From contig CAMWUZ010000002.1 in NCBI GenBank assembly GCA_947177595.1, positions 1 through 36,899 on the forward strand: a DNA stretch of 36,899 bases. The letters are read 5' to 3'. The notes beneath the pieces are model-generated. The model ran no database searches and was not told the origin of the DNA. It saw only the letters and a list, made by a program, of their open reading frames with translations. Below, piece by piece: positions 36,248-36,899 of this stretch (position 1 is its first letter; each line of letters begins with the position of its first letter). The position numbers were made by a program, and so were the translations under genes. Origin of the DNA: an uncultured Porphyromonadaceae bacterium (lineage in GTDB: Bacteria > Bacteroidota > Bacteroidia > Bacteroidales > Muribaculaceae).

Positions 36248-36899
36248 ATGGCGAGATTTGACCTCAGAGGAATGGGAGTGGCACTCATCACCCCCTTTAA
36301 AGCAGATAAATCAATCGACTACGACGCTCTTGCAAAACTGATTGAATATCAGATAAAAAGCGGCGCAGACTATCTCGTTGTGCTCGGTACCACCGCCGAA
36401 ACTCCAGCCCTCAGCAGTCAGGAAAAATCTGATCTCAAACGCTTCATTGCCGATAGAGTTGCCGGAAGAGTACCCCTGGTAATCGGATGTGGAAGCAATA
36501 ACACCGCCGCGGTGGTTGAGGAAGTGAGAACACTTGACACCAATGACTTCGGAGCTGTGCTGTCGGTGGTACCCTACTATAACAAACCCTCACAGGAAGG
36601 CATCTATCAACATTACTCGGCAATTGCCAAAGCCTCTCCACTACCTATTATATTATATAATGTGCCCGGACGCACAGGAGTCAATATGACTGCTGAGACC
36701 ACCCTTCGCCTCGCTGCAGACCATCACAACATCATCGGAATAAAGGAGGCAAGCGGCAACATCAGCCAGATGGATGAGATTATCAAACACAAGCATCCCG
36801 ACTTCCTTGTGATTTCAGGCGACGACGGTATCACCTTTCCGCTGATTACCCTCGGAGCCGCCGGAGTGATTTCCGTTATCGGGAATGCCTTCCCAAAAG
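36248..36899 (+). CDS. dapA: 4-hydroxy-tetrahydrodipicolinate synthase, 3' truncated by the window
   Basis: Absent from the ORF track because the stop lies outside the window. Translation MARFDLRGMGVALITPFKADKSIDYDALAKLIEYQIKSGADYLVVLGTTAETPALS...VPYYNKPSQEGIYQHY...ILYNVPGRTGVNM...IGIKEASGN. Confidence 0.95.
   Translation, partial: MARFDLRGMGVALITPFKADKSIDYDALAKLIEYQIKSGADYLVVLGTTAETPALSSQEKSDLKRFIADRVAGRVPLVIGCGSNNTAAVVEEVRTLDTNDFGAVLSVVPYYNKPSQEGIYQHYSAIAKASPLPIILYNVPGRTGVNMTAETTLRLAADHHNIIGIKEASGNISQMDEIIKHKHPDFLVISGDDGITFPLITLGAAGVISVIGNAFPK

Noticed and set aside
1-36899. CRISPR arrays, tRNA/rRNA genes, IS elements, prophage, toxin-antitoxin or defence islands
   Set aside because: No regularly spaced repeats, cloverleaf-like intergenic sequence, transposase/integrase ORFs or known defence domains were seen; intergenic gaps are short. 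A tRNAscan/Infernal run would be decisive.

Overview
The window is a contiguous stretch of a Bacteroidales-type chromosome (Muribaculaceae-like by gene content and order; this is an inference). It is densely coding and mostly housekeeping: topoisomerase IV B (parE) with coaD and a CtpA-type S41 protease; a minus-strand ftsX-DUF3098-uppP-truB-queA-YigZ block; topoisomerase IV A (parC) coupled to a DUF3316-like protein and an S41 lipoprotein; pheT-yebC; pepD; trxA; and the start of dapA. Accessory or surface content includes two family 2 glycosyltransferases, an S-type sulfatase next to a BspA-like leucine-rich-repeat protein, an OmpA-family protein, a secreted EEP hydrolase, and a cluster at about 1.4-7.5 kb. 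That cluster holds three thioredoxin-fold envelope proteins with different active sites (no CxxC, CSSC, CGPC), followed by a translationally coupled ECF sigma factor / one-TM putative anti-sigma / DUF4252-like trio. I found no CRISPR array, rRNA, tRNA, transposase, prophage or obvious defence system. I found no clear-cut novel system. The best candidates for follow-up are the TlpA/ECF/DUF4252 locus, the parC-DUF3316-S41 coupling, the near-leaderless ftsX promoter, and small unannotated or uncharacterised ORFs.
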